NCBI RefSeq assembly: GCF_900104705.1
Contig: NZ_LT629734.1
Coordinates: forward strand, 806,001 to 870,000
DNA length: 64,000 nt
Direction of reading: 5' to 3'
DNA from: Agrococcus carbonis
GTDB lineage: Bacteria; Actinomycetota; Actinomycetes; Actinomycetales; Microbacteriaceae
The notes below the pieces were generated by a model. The model searched no databases and was not told where the DNA came from. It saw only the letters and a list, made by a program, of their open reading frames with translations. How positions within the stretch are numbered: the stretch's first letter is position 1; the number at the start of each line of letters is the position of its first letter. The position numbers and the translations under genes are program-made. This document shows positions 1-8,164 of this stretch, one piece after another.

Positions 1-1546
1 GCTGCGAGAGGTCGATCTGCACGGCGGTCGCGCCGGTGACCGACATCGGCGTGCCGTGCTCCGCCTCGACGTCGGCGGCGATGGCGCGGAGCGCGTGCAC
101 GACCTCGACGGTCGCGGGGTCGGCGGGGCCGGTCGTCGGGATGACCTGCACGATCGCGGTGTCGACCGTCGCGTCGGGGAACGCCCCGGCGATGCGGCCG
201 ACGCCCGGCACCCGCTCGAGGTCGTCGGCGACGGCGTCGATCGTGCCCATGACGTCGGTCACCTGGGTGATGTCGAGCATGACGACGAGGGGGCCGGTCG
301 TGCCGGCGCCGAAGGCCTCCTGCAGCGTGTCGTTCGCGATGCGCTGCGTGCTGCCGGCGGCCTCGCGGCCGTTGTCCGGGAGCGCGAGCTGCAGCGAGGC
401 GGCGGGGAGCGCCGCGACGCCCGTCACGACGACGACGCCGACGATGGCGAGCACGGGCCGCTTGGCGACCTGCGTGACCCAGCGCATCCCAAGCGTCGGC
501 TGCGCATCGACGTCGCGGAGCGCGAGCCGGTGCGCGCGGCCGCCATCCTTCGGCCGGAGCCGCTCGCCCGCGAGGGCCATGATCGCCGGCAGCAGCGTCG
601 TCGCGGCGGCGATCGCGATCGCGACGGAGCCGGCCGCGCCGATCGCCATGACCGAGAGGAACGGGATGTTGACGATGAGGAGTCCCACGAGCGCGACGAT
701 CACCGTGATGCCGGCGAACACGACCGCGGTGCCGGAGGTGCCGACGGCGAGCGAACCCGACTCGATGACGCCCATGCCGCGCGCGAGCTGCGAGCGGTGG
801 CGCGAGAGGATGAACAGGGCGTAGTCGATGCCGACCGCGAGGCCGATCATGAGCGCCATGAGCGGCGCCGAGTTCGACACCGTCACGAGCGCCGAGGCGC
901 CGAGCACGCCGCCCATCGTGATGCCGACGCCGACGAGCGCGGTGATGAGCGGCATGCCGGCCGCGAGCAGCGACCAGAAGGTCACGAACAGCACGACGCC
1001 CGCGAAGACGACGCCGAAGACCTCGACGATCGTGACGCCCACCGACTGCGACTGGAAGACCTGCCCGGCGAACTCGACCTGGACTCCGTCCGCACGCAGC
1101 GCATCCGCCGTCGCCACCACCTCGTCGAGGGTCGACGGCTTCGCGCCGTCGGTCGGCTCGAACTGCACGCGCGTGTAGGCGACCGTGCCGTCGGCGGAGA
1201 TCTGCTCGTTCGCGTACTCGCTCCACGGGTCGACCGCCTGCGCCACGAGCTCGACGTCGGCCATCGCCTCGGCCTGCTCGATGATCGCGTCGCGGTGCGC
1301 AGCGACGCCGTCGTCGGCGCGCACGACGACCTGCACCGAGCTGCCCGCGACCTGCGGGAAGACGCTGCCGAGGTGGTCGAGCGCCTCCTGCGACTCGGTG
1401 CCGGGGATCTCGAACGACTCCTGCATGTTCGGCCCGAGCGCGAGGGCACCGCCGAGCACGCCGCCGAGCAGCACGATCCAGGCGACGATGACGAGCCAGG
1501 CGCGGCGCATGGATGCGGCGCCGATGCGGGCGAGCCAGGTGGACAT
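1..1546 (-). CDS. MMPL/RND-family exporter, C-terminus cut by window edge
   Basis: An inner-membrane RND-superfamily transporter of the actinobacterial MMPL type, driven by proton motive force and exporting lipids or hydrophobic compounds; the substrate cannot be read from sequence. About 515 residues are visible: a first membrane helix around residues 15-37, an extracytoplasmic domain to about 175, then a helix cluster carrying the family signature GLAVGIDYALFILSRHR with the conserved Asp-Tyr pair. The frame is open to base 1, so the rest of the protein lies outside the window. The ATG overlaps the TGA of the upstream tetR gene (TGATG), so the two are translationally coupled and most likely co-repressed by that TetR. 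Confidence 0.9.
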   Translation of the reverse strand, partial: MSTWLARIGAASMRRAWLVIVAWIVLLGGVLGGALALGPNMQESFEIPGTESQEALDHLGSVFPQVAGSSVQVVVRADDGVAAHRDAIIEQAEAMADVELVAQAVDPWSEYANEQISADGTVAYTRVQFEPTDGAKPSTLDEVVATADALRADGVQVEFAGQVFQSQSVGVTIVEVFGVVFAGVVLFVTFWSLLAAGMPLITALVGVGITMGGVLGASALVTVSNSAPLMALMIGLAVGIDYALFILSRHRSQLARGMGVIESGSLAVGTSGTAVVFAGITVIVALVGLLIVNIPFLSVMAIGAAGSVAIAIAAATTLLPAIMALAGERLRPKDGGRAHRLALRDVDAQPTLGMRWVTQVAKRPVLAIVGVVVVTGVAALPAASLQLALPDNGREAAGSTQRIANDTLQEAFGAGTTGPLVVMLDITQVTDVMGTIDAVADDLERVPGVGRIAGAFPDATVDTAIVQVIPTTGPADPATVEVVHALRAIAADVEAEHGTPMSVTGATAVQIDLSQ

Positions 1547-2142
1547 CAGGCGTCCTCCCCTTCGGTGCGGGTGCTCCCGGCCGCGGCCGGGAGCGCGTCG
1601 GGCATGCAGAGCTCGAGCAGCGTCTCGATGAAGATCTCGCGCATCTCCTCGGGGCTCGGGTGCTCGTGCGCGGTCTCGCTCGCATCGGCGAGGATGAACG
1701 CGACGCCGGCAAGGCCGATCGAGAGCCGCGTGAGCGTGCGCGTCGTGGGGGCCTCCAGCACGAGGGTCGAGGCGATCGCGTCGACGATCGCGTTGCCGCG
1801 CACGATCGCCGGCACCTCGCGCAGCGCGCCGCGCTGCGTGACGAAGATCGAGACGGCGGCGCTGTGCGCCATGAGCGTGTCGACGAAGCGCGTGACGAGT
1901 CCCGGCGCGGCGGCGACCTTGTCGTCGTGCAGCTCGGGCAGCGCCTCGATGAGCTCGGTGAGGGCATCCATCGTCGGCTGCATCGCCGCCTCGAGCAGCG
2001 CTTCCTTCGAGTCGAAGTGGTAGAGCACCGACGACTTCGAGGTGCCGACGTCGTCGGCGATCTGCTGGATGGAGGAGCCGAGGTAGCCGAAGCGGGCGAA
2101 GCGCTCGAGCGCGGCCCGGATGATCTCGTCGCGGGTGGTCAC
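1546..2142 (-). CDS. TetR/AcrR-family repressor of the adjacent MMPL exporter
   Basis: A 198-residue transcriptional repressor. The N-terminal helix-turn-helix is clear at about residues 5-50 (IIRAALERFARFGYLGSS, then ADDVGTSKSSVLYHF, the usual TetR recognition helix). The C-terminal ligand domain is not diagnostic. The start is a GTG placed 8 nt after a TACAGT -10 box, so the mRNA is close to leaderless. It shares its stop with the start of the MMPL gene. Two palindromes in its promoter are the obvious binding sites, giving autorepression and control of the exporter. Confidence 0.93.
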   Translation of the reverse strand: MTTRDEIIRAALERFARFGYLGSSIQQIADDVGTSKSSVLYHFDSKEALLEAAMQPTMDALTELIEALPELHDDKVAAAPGLVTRFVDTLMAHSAAVSIFVTQRGALREVPAIVRGNAIVDAIASTLVLEAPTTRTLTRLSIGLAGVAFILADASETAHEHPSPEEMREIFIETLLELCMPDALPAAAGSTRTEGEDA

Positions 2143-2150
2143 GTCGCACC

Positions 2151-2190
2151 ACTGTACTGACCGATCGGTCAGAAGTCGACCGATCGGTCA
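2151..2190 (-). promoter_or_regulatory. Promoter with two tandem TetR operators
   Basis: On the minus strand a TCGACT -35 (2174-2179) and a TACAGT -10 (2151-2156) are 17 bp apart. That spacer is filled by a perfect 16-bp palindrome, CTGACCGATCGGTCAG (2157-2172). A second copy of its 12-bp core GACCGATCGGTC lies at 2178-2189, centred 19 bp upstream. Binding would occlude RNA polymerase directly. Operator identity is inferred from position and symmetry. Confidence 0.75.
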
Positions 2191-2286
2191 GGATTCTCTC
2201 TCGGCGGGCTCGGCGGCGGCGGATGCGGCGGCTCGCGCGCCGCGCTCAGGGGAGCGCAGTACGTTGGTCGCCGACGAGGAGGCGAA

Positions 2287-2514
2287 ATGCGCAAGTACCT
2301 GTTGAACGCCGGAGTGATCAGCTCGCTCACGAGCGGCATGGCCGTCCTCAAGGCCACCCGCACGGGCCCGCGCGACTGGCGGCTCGCGCTGCTCTGGGCC
2401 AGCTGGGGCATCGGCGTCGCGCTCGCGATCGGCGCCGTGAACCAGCGCGAGGAGGGCATCCGCCGCGAGGAGCTCGAGCGCGAGCTGCGCAAGGCCGCCG
2501 ACAAGCGGCGCTGA
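2287..2514 (+). CDS. Small conserved membrane protein, function unknown
   Basis: A 75-residue protein preceded by a strong GGAGG ribosome binding site. It has one hydrophobic stretch around residues 33-50 (ALLWASWGIGVALAIGAV) followed by a charged tail rich in Arg and Glu (REEGIRREELERELRKAADKRR region), probably a short amphipathic helix on the cytoplasmic side. It ends 12 nt before the PfkB kinase gene, so the two are probably co-transcribed. I do not recognise a family function. Confidence 0.75.
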   Translation: MRKYLLNAGVISSLTSGMAVLKATRTGPRDWRLALLWASWGIGVALAIGAVNQREEGIRREELERELRKAADKRR

Positions 2515-2526
2515 GGTCCCAGCGCC

Positions 2527-3390
2527 ATGCCCGAGCCGGTCGTCGTCATCGGCGATGCGCTCGTCGACGAGGTCGACGGCGCGTCGATCGTCGGCGGCGC
2601 CGCGCTCAACGTCGCCGTCGGGCTTGCGCGGCTGGGCGTGCCGGCGCGGCTCGTGGCGATGGTCGGCGACGACGGCCCCGGGCGGCTCGTGCGTGCGCAC
2701 TGCGAGCGCCACGGCGTCGACCTGATCGCGACGGATGCGCCCCACGGCACCGCGGTCGCCCGCGCCGAGCGCGATGGCGGCACCATGCGGTACGCCTTCA
2801 CCGAGGCGGGGCAGCGGCGGTTCGTCGACCTCGCCGGGCTCGGCGGCATGCTGGGCGCGGCTCCCCTCGTGGTGGTCTCGTGCCTCGCGCTCGAGCACGA
2901 GGCGCAGGTCGCCCCGCTGCTCGAGCTCGACCGCTCCCGCGAGCGGCTGCTCGTCGACCCGAACGCGCGCCCCGGCTACCTCACCGCCGACGGCGCGCGC
3001 GAGCGCTTCGCCGCCGGGCTCGACGCGCTCGCCGCGCGGGCGCTCCTCGTGAAGGTGAGCGACGAGGACACCGAGCTCGTCTACGGTGAGGACGCCGACG
3101 AGACCGCCGCCCGCTGGCTCGCCGCGGGCACCGGCGCGGTCGCCGTCACGCGCGGCGCGGCGGGCGCCCGCATCGCGACCGCGGCAGGCACCGTCGACGC
3201 GCCCGTGCCCCACCTCGCGGCGCCCATCGTCGACACGATCGGGGCGGGGGACGCCGTGCTCGCCTCCCTCACCGCATCCGTCGCCGCCGGTGACCACGAG
3301 GGCGGATGGGCGGGGCCGCTCGAGCGCGCGATGGCCGTCGCGGCCGCCACGACGCGCGCCGCGGGCGGGCTGCTGCAGCTGCCTCCGTGA
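2527..3390 (+). CDS. PfkB-family carbohydrate kinase
   Basis: A 287-residue ribokinase-superfamily (PfkB) sugar or nucleoside kinase in the cytosol. Signature 1 is GGAALNVAVGLARLG at about residues 23-37 (substrate side) and signature 2 is DTIGAGDAV at 236-244, with the anion hole GAG and catalytic Asp242. The protein is shorter than ribokinase but complete, and lacks features that would separate fructokinase, ribokinase or adenosine kinase. No transporter or sugar regulator lies beside it, so the substrate is open. Confidence 0.88.
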   Translation: MPEPVVVIGDALVDEVDGASIVGGAALNVAVGLARLGVPARLVAMVGDDGPGRLVRAHCERHGVDLIATDAPHGTAVARAERDGGTMRYAFTEAGQRRFVDLAGLGGMLGAAPLVVVSCLALEHEAQVAPLLELDRSRERLLVDPNARPGYLTADGARERFAAGLDALAARALLVKVSDEDTELVYGEDADETAARWLAAGTGAVAVTRGAAGARIATAAGTVDAPVPHLAAPIVDTIGAGDAVLASLTASVAAGDHEGGWAGPLERAMAVAAATTRAAGGLLQLPP

Positions 3391-3425
3391 CGGAGACGGA
3401 TAGCCGGCCCACCTAGCATGGGGTG

Positions 3426-4649
3426 ATGCCGCTGAAGTCGCTCGACCAGTCATCCAAGCTCAAGCACGTCCTCTACGAGATCCGCGGCCCGATCGCCGCC
3501 GAGGCCGCGCGGCTGGAGGCCGAGGGGCACCGCATCCTCAAGCTCAACATCGGCAACCCCGCGCCGTTCGGGTTCGAGACGCCCGACACGATCGTGCAGG
3601 ACATGATCGCCAACCTGCCGCTCGCCGAGGGCTACTCCGACTCGAAGGGCGTGCTCTCGGCGCGCCGTGCGGTGGTCACGCGCTACGAGGGCGTCGAGGG
3701 CTTCCCGCCGCTGACCGTCGACGACGTCTACCTCGGCAACGGGGTGAGCGAGCTCATCACCATGACGATGCAGGCGCTGCTCGACGCGGGCGACGAGGTC
3801 TTGATCCCCGCGCCCGACTACCCGCTGTGGACGGCGATGACGTCGCTCGGCGGCGGCACGCCCATCCACTACCTCACCGACGAGGCGAACGGGTGGGCGC
3901 CCGACCTCGACGACATCGCGGCGAAGATCACGCCGCGCACGAAGGCGATCGTCGTCATCAACCCCAACAACCCCACGGGCGCCGTCTACTCCCGCGAGGT
4001 GCTGCAGGGCATCGTCGACCTCGCGCGCGAGCACTCGCTGCTCGTGCTCGCCGACGAGATCTACGACCGCATCCTCTACGACGACGCCGAGCACGTCTCG
4101 ATCGCGACGCTCGCGCCCGACCTGCTGACGCTCACGTACAACGGGCTGTCGAAGACCTACCGCGCCGCCGGCTTCCGCGCCGCGTGGCTCGCGATCACCG
4201 GGCCGAAGGAGCACGCGCGCGGCTTCCTCGAGGGGCTCACGCTGCTGGCCTCGACGCGGCTGTGCCCGAACGTGCCTGCGCAGTACGGCATCCAGGTCGC
4301 CCTCGGCGGACACCAGTCGATCGAGGACCTGATCCTGCCCGGCGGCCGACTGCTCGAGCAGCGAGATGCAGCGGTGCAGGGGCTGCGGTCGATCCCGGGC
4401 GTGAGCGTCGTCAATCCGCTCGGCGCCCTCTACGTCTTCCCCCGGCTCGACCCCGAGGTGCACGAGATCCACGACGACGCGCAGTTCGCGCTCGACCTGC
4501 TGCGGCAGGAGCGGATCCTCGTGACGCACGGCACGGGCTTCAACTGGCCGACGCCCGACCACTTCCGCATCGTCACGCTCCCCTGGAAGCGCGACCTCGA
4601 TCTCGCGGTCGAGCGGATCGGCAACTTCCTGGCGTCCTACCGGCAGTAG
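3426..4649 (+). CDS. PLP-dependent aminotransferase, AlaA-like
   Basis: A 407-residue fold-type I aminotransferase that resembles glutamate-pyruvate aminotransferase AlaA (N-terminus SSKLKHVLYEIRGPIAAEA, then LNIGNPAPFGFE). The PLP lysine is Lys243 in GLSKTYRAAGFR, and the NPNNPTGAVY cofactor loop is present. I place the start at ATG 3426 rather than the GTG one codon upstream, because a TAGCAT -10 box at 3414-3419 is exactly 6 nt before the ATG, predicting a leaderless mRNA. Likely role: alanine formation from pyruvate and glutamate. Confidence 0.9.
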   Translation: MPLKSLDQSSKLKHVLYEIRGPIAAEAARLEAEGHRILKLNIGNPAPFGFETPDTIVQDMIANLPLAEGYSDSKGVLSARRAVVTRYEGVEGFPPLTVDDVYLGNGVSELITMTMQALLDAGDEVLIPAPDYPLWTAMTSLGGGTPIHYLTDEANGWAPDLDDIAAKITPRTKAIVVINPNNPTGAVYSREVLQGIVDLAREHSLLVLADEIYDRILYDDAEHVSIATLAPDLLTLTYNGLSKTYRAAGFRAAWLAITGPKEHARGFLEGLTLLASTRLCPNVPAQYGIQVALGGHQSIEDLILPGGRLLEQRDAAVQGLRSIPGVSVVNPLGALYVFPRLDPEVHEIHDDAQFALDLLRQERILVTHGTGFNWPTPDHFRIVTLPWKRDLDLAVERIGNFLASYRQ

Positions 4650-4715
4650 GCGGATGCGGTAGGCCCGCAGGGTCTGCGCGGCAATCCTGGAGACTCCTGG
4701 CCTACGCTCCCCCGC

Positions 4716-4877
4716 ATGGACACCGCCACGCCGAGCCGCGACCCCGTCGAGCGCCTGAGCCAGCTCGCCGCCGACGTCGAGAGCTTCTCGCACGATGCCG
4801 ACGACGCCTTCGGCGCGATCGCCGAGGCACTGCACCTCATCGCCGACGAGCTCGGGGCGCTGCGCAACCCGCAGTGA
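4716..4877 (+). CDS. 53-residue acidic hypothetical protein
   Basis: A short frame starting at an ATG 7 nt after a TACGCT box (4703-4708), the arrangement of several other likely leaderless genes here. The predicted product is acidic and helical (VERLSQLAADVESFSHD, AFGAIAEALHLIADELGAL), with heptad-like hydrophobic spacing suggesting a small coiled coil. It ends about 40 nt before a strong terminator. Codon use is typical of its neighbours. I know no family for it; the case rests on promoter placement and composition. Confidence 0.55.
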   Translation: MDTATPSRDPVERLSQLAADVESFSHDADDAFGAIAEALHLIADELGALRNPQ

Positions 4878-4920
4878 CCACGCCTGTCGCAGGCGCGCTT
4901 CCAGCCGCTGCGGACATGAA

Positions 4921-4946
4921 GAAGGCCCGGCGTTCGCCGGGCCTTC
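4921..4946. terminator. Rho-independent-type hairpin, bidirectional
   Basis: A perfect 11-bp stem (GAAGGCCCGGC / GCCGGGCCTTC) with a GTTC loop, between the small + strand gene ending at 4877 and the - strand tRNA-Lys ending at 4953. It can serve both. There is no strong T tract, as is usual in high-GC actinobacteria. Confidence 0.8.
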
Positions 4947-4952
4947 TCGCTG

Positions 4953-5025
4953 TACACCCCCCGGGACTCGAACCCGGAACCAATTGATTAAGAGTCAACT
5001 GCTCTGCCAATTGAGCTAGAGGTGC
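4953..5025 (-). tRNA. tRNA-Lys (anticodon CTT)
   Basis: A complete 73-nt cloverleaf on the minus strand. The acceptor strands are GCACCTC and GGGGTGT (with a G1-U72 wobble), the discriminator is A, and the T arm is CCGGG-TTCGAGT-CCCGG. The anticodon loop CTCTTAA reads CTT, decoding AAG, the dominant lysine codon in this GC-rich genome. CCA is not encoded. Confidence 0.97.
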
Positions 5026-5094
5026 ATGGCCTCACCGGCCGAGGAACAACTCTAGCAGACCTCGGGCGCGCTCGCCTACTGGGAGGATGGCTGC

Positions 5095-5565
5095 ATGACG
5101 CATCTCGAGCCCGGCATGCCCGCTCCCGAGTTCACGCTGCCCGACCAGGACGGCGCATCCGTCTCGCTGGCCGACCTGCGCGGGCGCAAGGCCATCGTGT
5201 ACTTCTACCCCGAGGCGATGACCGTCGCGTGCAAGCAGCAGGCGTGCGACTTCCGCGACCGGCTGCCCGACCTCTCGTCGCACGGCTACGCCGTCGTCGG
5301 CATCTCTCGGGATCCCGTCGAGAAGCTCGCGCGGGCGCGCGACCTCGACGGCATCACGTTCCCGCTGCTGAGCGACGAGGATCTCGCGGTGCACCGCGCG
5401 TGGGGCACGTTCGGCGAGAAGAACAGCTACGGCCGCATCGTCGAAGGCGTGCGCCGCTCGACCTTCGTGCTCGACGAGGAGGGCGTGATCACGCACGCCT
5501 TCTACAACACGAAGGCCAAGGGGCACCTCGAGATGCTCGACAAGCGGCTGGGGTTCTCGGGCTGA
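5095..5565 (+). CDS. bcp: Thioredoxin-dependent peroxiredoxin, BCP/PrxQ type
   Basis: A 156-residue cytosolic thiol peroxidase that reduces H2O2 and organic hydroperoxides. The catalytic PxxxTxxC motif is PEAMTVAC with Thr43 and peroxidatic Cys46. Cys51 in QQACDFRD is the resolving cysteine five residues on, the typical atypical-2-Cys PrxQ layout. The usual Lys-Asp after YFYP is replaced by Glu-Ala. The ATG follows a GGGAGGAT stretch that could act as a ribosome binding site or, as GAGGAT 6 nt upstream, as a weak leaderless -10 box. The gene stands alone. Confidence 0.95.
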   Translation: MTHLEPGMPAPEFTLPDQDGASVSLADLRGRKAIVYFYPEAMTVACKQQACDFRDRLPDLSSHGYAVVGISRDPVEKLARARDLDGITFPLLSDEDLAVHRAWGTFGEKNSYGRIVEGVRRSTFVLDEEGVITHAFYNTKAKGHLEMLDKRLGFSG

Positions 5566-5566
5566 G

Positions 5567-5658
5567 GGTCTCGTGACGGGTGCGGCCTGCGGCCGCGCCC
5601 TCCTCGACCGACGGAGGTGACGGGTGCGGCCTGCGGCCGCGCCCTCCTCGACCGACGG
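5567..5658 (+). repeat. Tandem exact copies of an interspersed GC-rich repeat
   Basis: Two identical 42-nt units (5573-5614 and 5617-5658) separated by AG, directly after the peroxiredoxin stop and before the convergent gene ending at 5696. Each holds an inner hairpin GCGGCC-TGC-GGCCGC and ends in CTCCTCGACCGACGG. The first copy is preceded by GGTCTC. Relatives lie near 17.5-17.8, 50.3 and 62.2 kb. Confidence 0.85.
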
Positions 5659-5695
5659 CACTGACGGGCGCCGACGGCCGAGCGGCCCCGCTCCC

Positions 5696-6136
5696 CTACG
5701 GCGTCGGCTGGCCGGCCTCGTCGTCGTCCGAGGGCGCGAAGTCCTCGCGGTGCAGCCAGACGGTGACGGTGCGGCGCAGCGCGAGCGTCATCGTCACCGC
5801 GGCGAGCGCCGCGAGCAGCAGCGCGAGCCACACCGGTCCCTCGCCGCCGTTGAAGGTGCCGACGGCCACGCCGATCTGCAGCACCTGCCACACGACCGCC
5901 GCCGCACGCGACCACGAGCGGCCGTCGAGCATGGCCCGGCCGGCCTGCAGCAGGAAGAATGCAGCCCCCGCGGCCAGCGCCGCGAGGAAGAGTCCGCCGG
6001 GGATGTGTGTCGGGTCACCGGTGAGCGCCGAGAACACACCCCAGACGGCGACGCCGAGCATCCCGAGCGCCTCGACGAGCAGCAGGATCCCGGCCCACGT
6101 GGCGGTCGCGGGACGTTGGCTGGAGTGATCGCTCAC
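5696..6136 (-). CDS. Four-helix membrane protein, function unknown
   Basis: A 146-residue integral membrane protein starting at GTG 6136 (SDHSSQRPATATWAG). Four hydrophobic segments are visible: residues ~12-35 (GILLLVEALGMLGVAVWGVF), ~45-65, ~77-95 and ~102-122. It ends with a charged cytoplasmic tail (HREDFAPSDDDEAG). The layout is that of small actinobacterial four-TM proteins without assigned function. It is divergent from whiB1, with about 136 bp of shared upstream DNA. Confidence 0.8.
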   Translation of the reverse strand: MSDHSSQRPATATWAGILLLVEALGMLGVAVWGVFSALTGDPTHIPGGLFLAALAAGAAFFLLQAGRAMLDGRSWSRAAAVVWQVLQIGVAVGTFNGGEGPVWLALLLAALAAVTMTLALRRTVTVWLHREDFAPSDDDEAGQPTP

Positions 6137-6272
6137 AGAAGAAACCCTTGCCTCTCTGGGGGCGCTGTGGAAGCATGGAATGTCGGGCGGCACCGAAGCT
6201 GCGCCCTGAGACTTCTGCGCCGCGGTACCCGCTGAGCGCGACTTCCCCCTCCAATGTACAAGGAGCACATGT

Positions 6273-6521
6273 ATGGATTGGCGTGATGACGCTGCCTGCC
6301 TCACGGTGGACCCCGAGCTGTTCTTCCCGGTCGGCAACACCGGTCCTGCGCTCGAGCAGATCGAGAAGGCCAAGGCCGTCTGCGCGACCTGCCCGGTGAC
6401 CGAGATGTGCCTGCAGTACGCACTCGAGACCAACCAGGACTCGGGCGTGTGGGGCGGCCTCTCCGAGGACGAGCGCCGCGCCCTCAAGCGTCGCGCCGCG
6501 CGCGCCCGCCGCGCCGGCTGA
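6273..6521 (+). CDS. whiB1: WhiB1-type [4Fe-4S] transcriptional regulator
   Basis: An 82-residue WhiB-family regulator. Cluster ligands are Cys9, Cys37, Cys40 and Cys46 (C-x27-C-x2-C-x5-C), followed by the GVWGG turn at 58-62 and a basic DNA-binding tail (RALKRRAARARRAG). MDWR at the N-terminus, DPELFFPVGN, and DSGVWGGLSEDERRALKRR match mycobacterial WhiB1 as I know it, an NO-responsive regulator that binds the primary sigma factor. A strong AAGGAG site precedes the ATG by 8 nt. A very stable terminator follows, so the gene is monocistronic. Confidence 0.95.
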   Translation: MDWRDDAACLTVDPELFFPVGNTGPALEQIEKAKAVCATCPVTEMCLQYALETNQDSGVWGGLSEDERRALKRRAARARRAG

Positions 6522-6536
6522 CGCAGCACAGACACC

Positions 6537-6566
6537 CAGCGGGGTCGCCGAGAGGCGGCCCCGCTG
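6537..6566 (+). terminator. whiB1 terminator
   Basis: A 13-bp stem, CAGCGGGGTCGCC with GGCGGCCCCGCTG (one G-U wobble), closed by a GAGA tetraloop and followed by CTGTGTTGTG. It lies 16 nt after the whiB1 stop. Confidence 0.85.
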
Positions 6567-6648
6567 CTGTGTTGTGCGGGCGGATGCGCGCGCGGCGGGT
6601 TGCGCGGCCCAGCCGGATGCGCACGGCCCCTCTGGTGCGCACGGCGGC

Positions 6649-8160
6649 TCAGCGCAGCTCGTCGTCCTTCGCGATGTACGACAGCGGCACCTTCACGGTG
6701 ACCTCCGTGCCCTCGACCGCCCGGGCGCCCCAGTCGATAGAGCCCGAGAGCTCGCCGGTGACGAGCGTCTTCACGATCTGCGTGCCGAGCCCCGAGCCGA
6801 CGCGGCCCGGCGGGAGCCCCGCCCCGTTGTCGCACACCTGCACCGTGAGCCACCCCTCTTCGCGCACGGCCGTGATGCGCACGAGCCCGTCGTCGCGCCC
6901 CGCGAGCCCGTGCTCGACGGCGTTCGTGACGAGCTCGGTGAGCGCGAGCGCGAGCGGCGTCGCGTAGCCGCTCGGCAGCACGCCGAACGAGCCGTTCCGC
7001 TCGGTGCGCACATGCGCCCCGTGGATCGAGGCGACCTCGCTCGTGAGCTTCATCGCGCGATCGAACACCTCGTCGAAGTCGACCGACTGGCTCAGGCCCT
7101 CGGAGAGCGTGTCGTGCACGACGGCGATCGACGAGACGCGTCGCTCGGCGTCCTGCAGCGCGGTGCGCGCCTCCTCGCTCTTCGTGCGCCGCGACTGGAT
7201 GCGCAGCAGCGCCGCGACCGTCTGCAGGTTGTTCTTGACGCGGTGGTGGATCTCGCGGATCGTCGCGTCCTTGGTGATGAGCGTCTGCTCCTGCGCGCGC
7301 ATGTCGGTGACGTCGCGCACGAGCACGATCGCCCCGAGCCTGGCGCCGCGCTGCCGCAGCGGCACCGCGCGCAGCGAGAGCGTCACGAGCCGCGTCTCGA
7401 TGTCCGTGCGCCACGGCGCGCGGCCCGTGACGACGAGCGGCAGCGCCTCGTCGACCTCCTGCGACTCGTCGATGAGCTCGGTCGTGATCTCGGCGAGCGA
7501 CTCCCCCTCGAGCTCGCCGCGGAAGCCCAACCGCGTGAAGGCGGAGAGCGCGTTGGGGCTTGCGAAGGTCACCACTCCCGTCTGGTCGAGGCGGATGAGG
7601 CCATCGGATGCGCGCGCCGCGCCCCTGCGCGTGCCCGTGGGCGCTGCCCGGTCGGGGAAGTCGCCCTCGGCGATCATGCGGAACAGCTCGGCCGCGCACT
7701 CGCGGAAGGTGCGCTCGAGGCGACCCGCGCTGCGCGTGTCGGCGTGGTTCGCGTGCCGGGTGATGACGGCGATCGGCTGCTTCACGACGGCGACCGACGG
7801 CTCGCTCTCGCGGCGGCGCACCGGGATCGCGCGCACCTTCGCGTCGAACTCGACGCCCCACTCGGGCGAGTCGGCGTCGAGCGTCACGCCCTCCTCGAAC
7901 GCGCGCCCCACCTGCTCGCGCCAGGCGTTCCGCACCGGCTGGCCGACGACGTCGCGGTAGAAGAGCGTCGCGGCGCCGGCGGGGCGAGCGTGCTGCGCGG
8001 CGATGTAGCCGTCCTCGTCGCCGGTCGGCAGCCACAGCACGATGTCGCCGATCGCGAGGTCGGCGAGCAGCTGGAAGTCGCCGACGAGCCGGTGCAGCCA
8101 CCGCATGTCCTCGTCGCTCAACCGGCCGTAGCGCTCCGCGATCGAGGTCAGGCTGGTCAC
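6649..8160 (-). CDS. pdtaS: PdtaS-type sensor histidine kinase
   Basis: A 503-residue soluble histidine kinase with no membrane segments. The N-terminal half is the GAF-like and PAS sensor pair of PdtaS. The HisKA_2 phosphoacceptor is REIHHRVKNNLQTVAALLRIQSRR (key His in EIHH), followed by an ATPase domain with ELVTNAVEHG (N box) and CDNGAGLPPG (G1 box). In mycobacteria PdtaS partners the RNA-binding antiterminator PdtaR; no pdtaR lies in this window. I chose GTG 8160 because homologues begin at this point. It follows the CpaE-like gene by 4 nt and so appears to be the last gene of an operon with two Flp-pilus-like genes. Confidence 0.93.
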   Translation of the reverse strand: MTSLTSIAERYGRLSDEDMRWLHRLVGDFQLLADLAIGDIVLWLPTGDEDGYIAAQHARPAGAATLFYRDVVGQPVRNAWREQVGRAFEEGVTLDADSPEWGVEFDAKVRAIPVRRRESEPSVAVVKQPIAVITRHANHADTRSAGRLERTFRECAAELFRMIAEGDFPDRAAPTGTRRGAARASDGLIRLDQTGVVTFASPNALSAFTRLGFRGELEGESLAEITTELIDESQEVDEALPLVVTGRAPWRTDIETRLVTLSLRAVPLRQRGARLGAIVLVRDVTDMRAQEQTLITKDATIREIHHRVKNNLQTVAALLRIQSRRTKSEEARTALQDAERRVSSIAVVHDTLSEGLSQSVDFDEVFDRAMKLTSEVASIHGAHVRTERNGSFGVLPSGYATPLALALTELVTNAVEHGLAGRDDGLVRITAVREEGWLTVQVCDNGAGLPPGRVGSGLGTQIVKTLVTGELSGSIDWGARAVEGTEVTVKVPLSYIAKDDELR

Positions 8161-8164
8161 CGGT

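Noticed and set aside
3423..3425. GTG at 3423 as start of the aminotransferase
   Set aside because: ATG 3426 lies exactly 6 nt after TAGCAT, matching the leaderless pattern of other genes.
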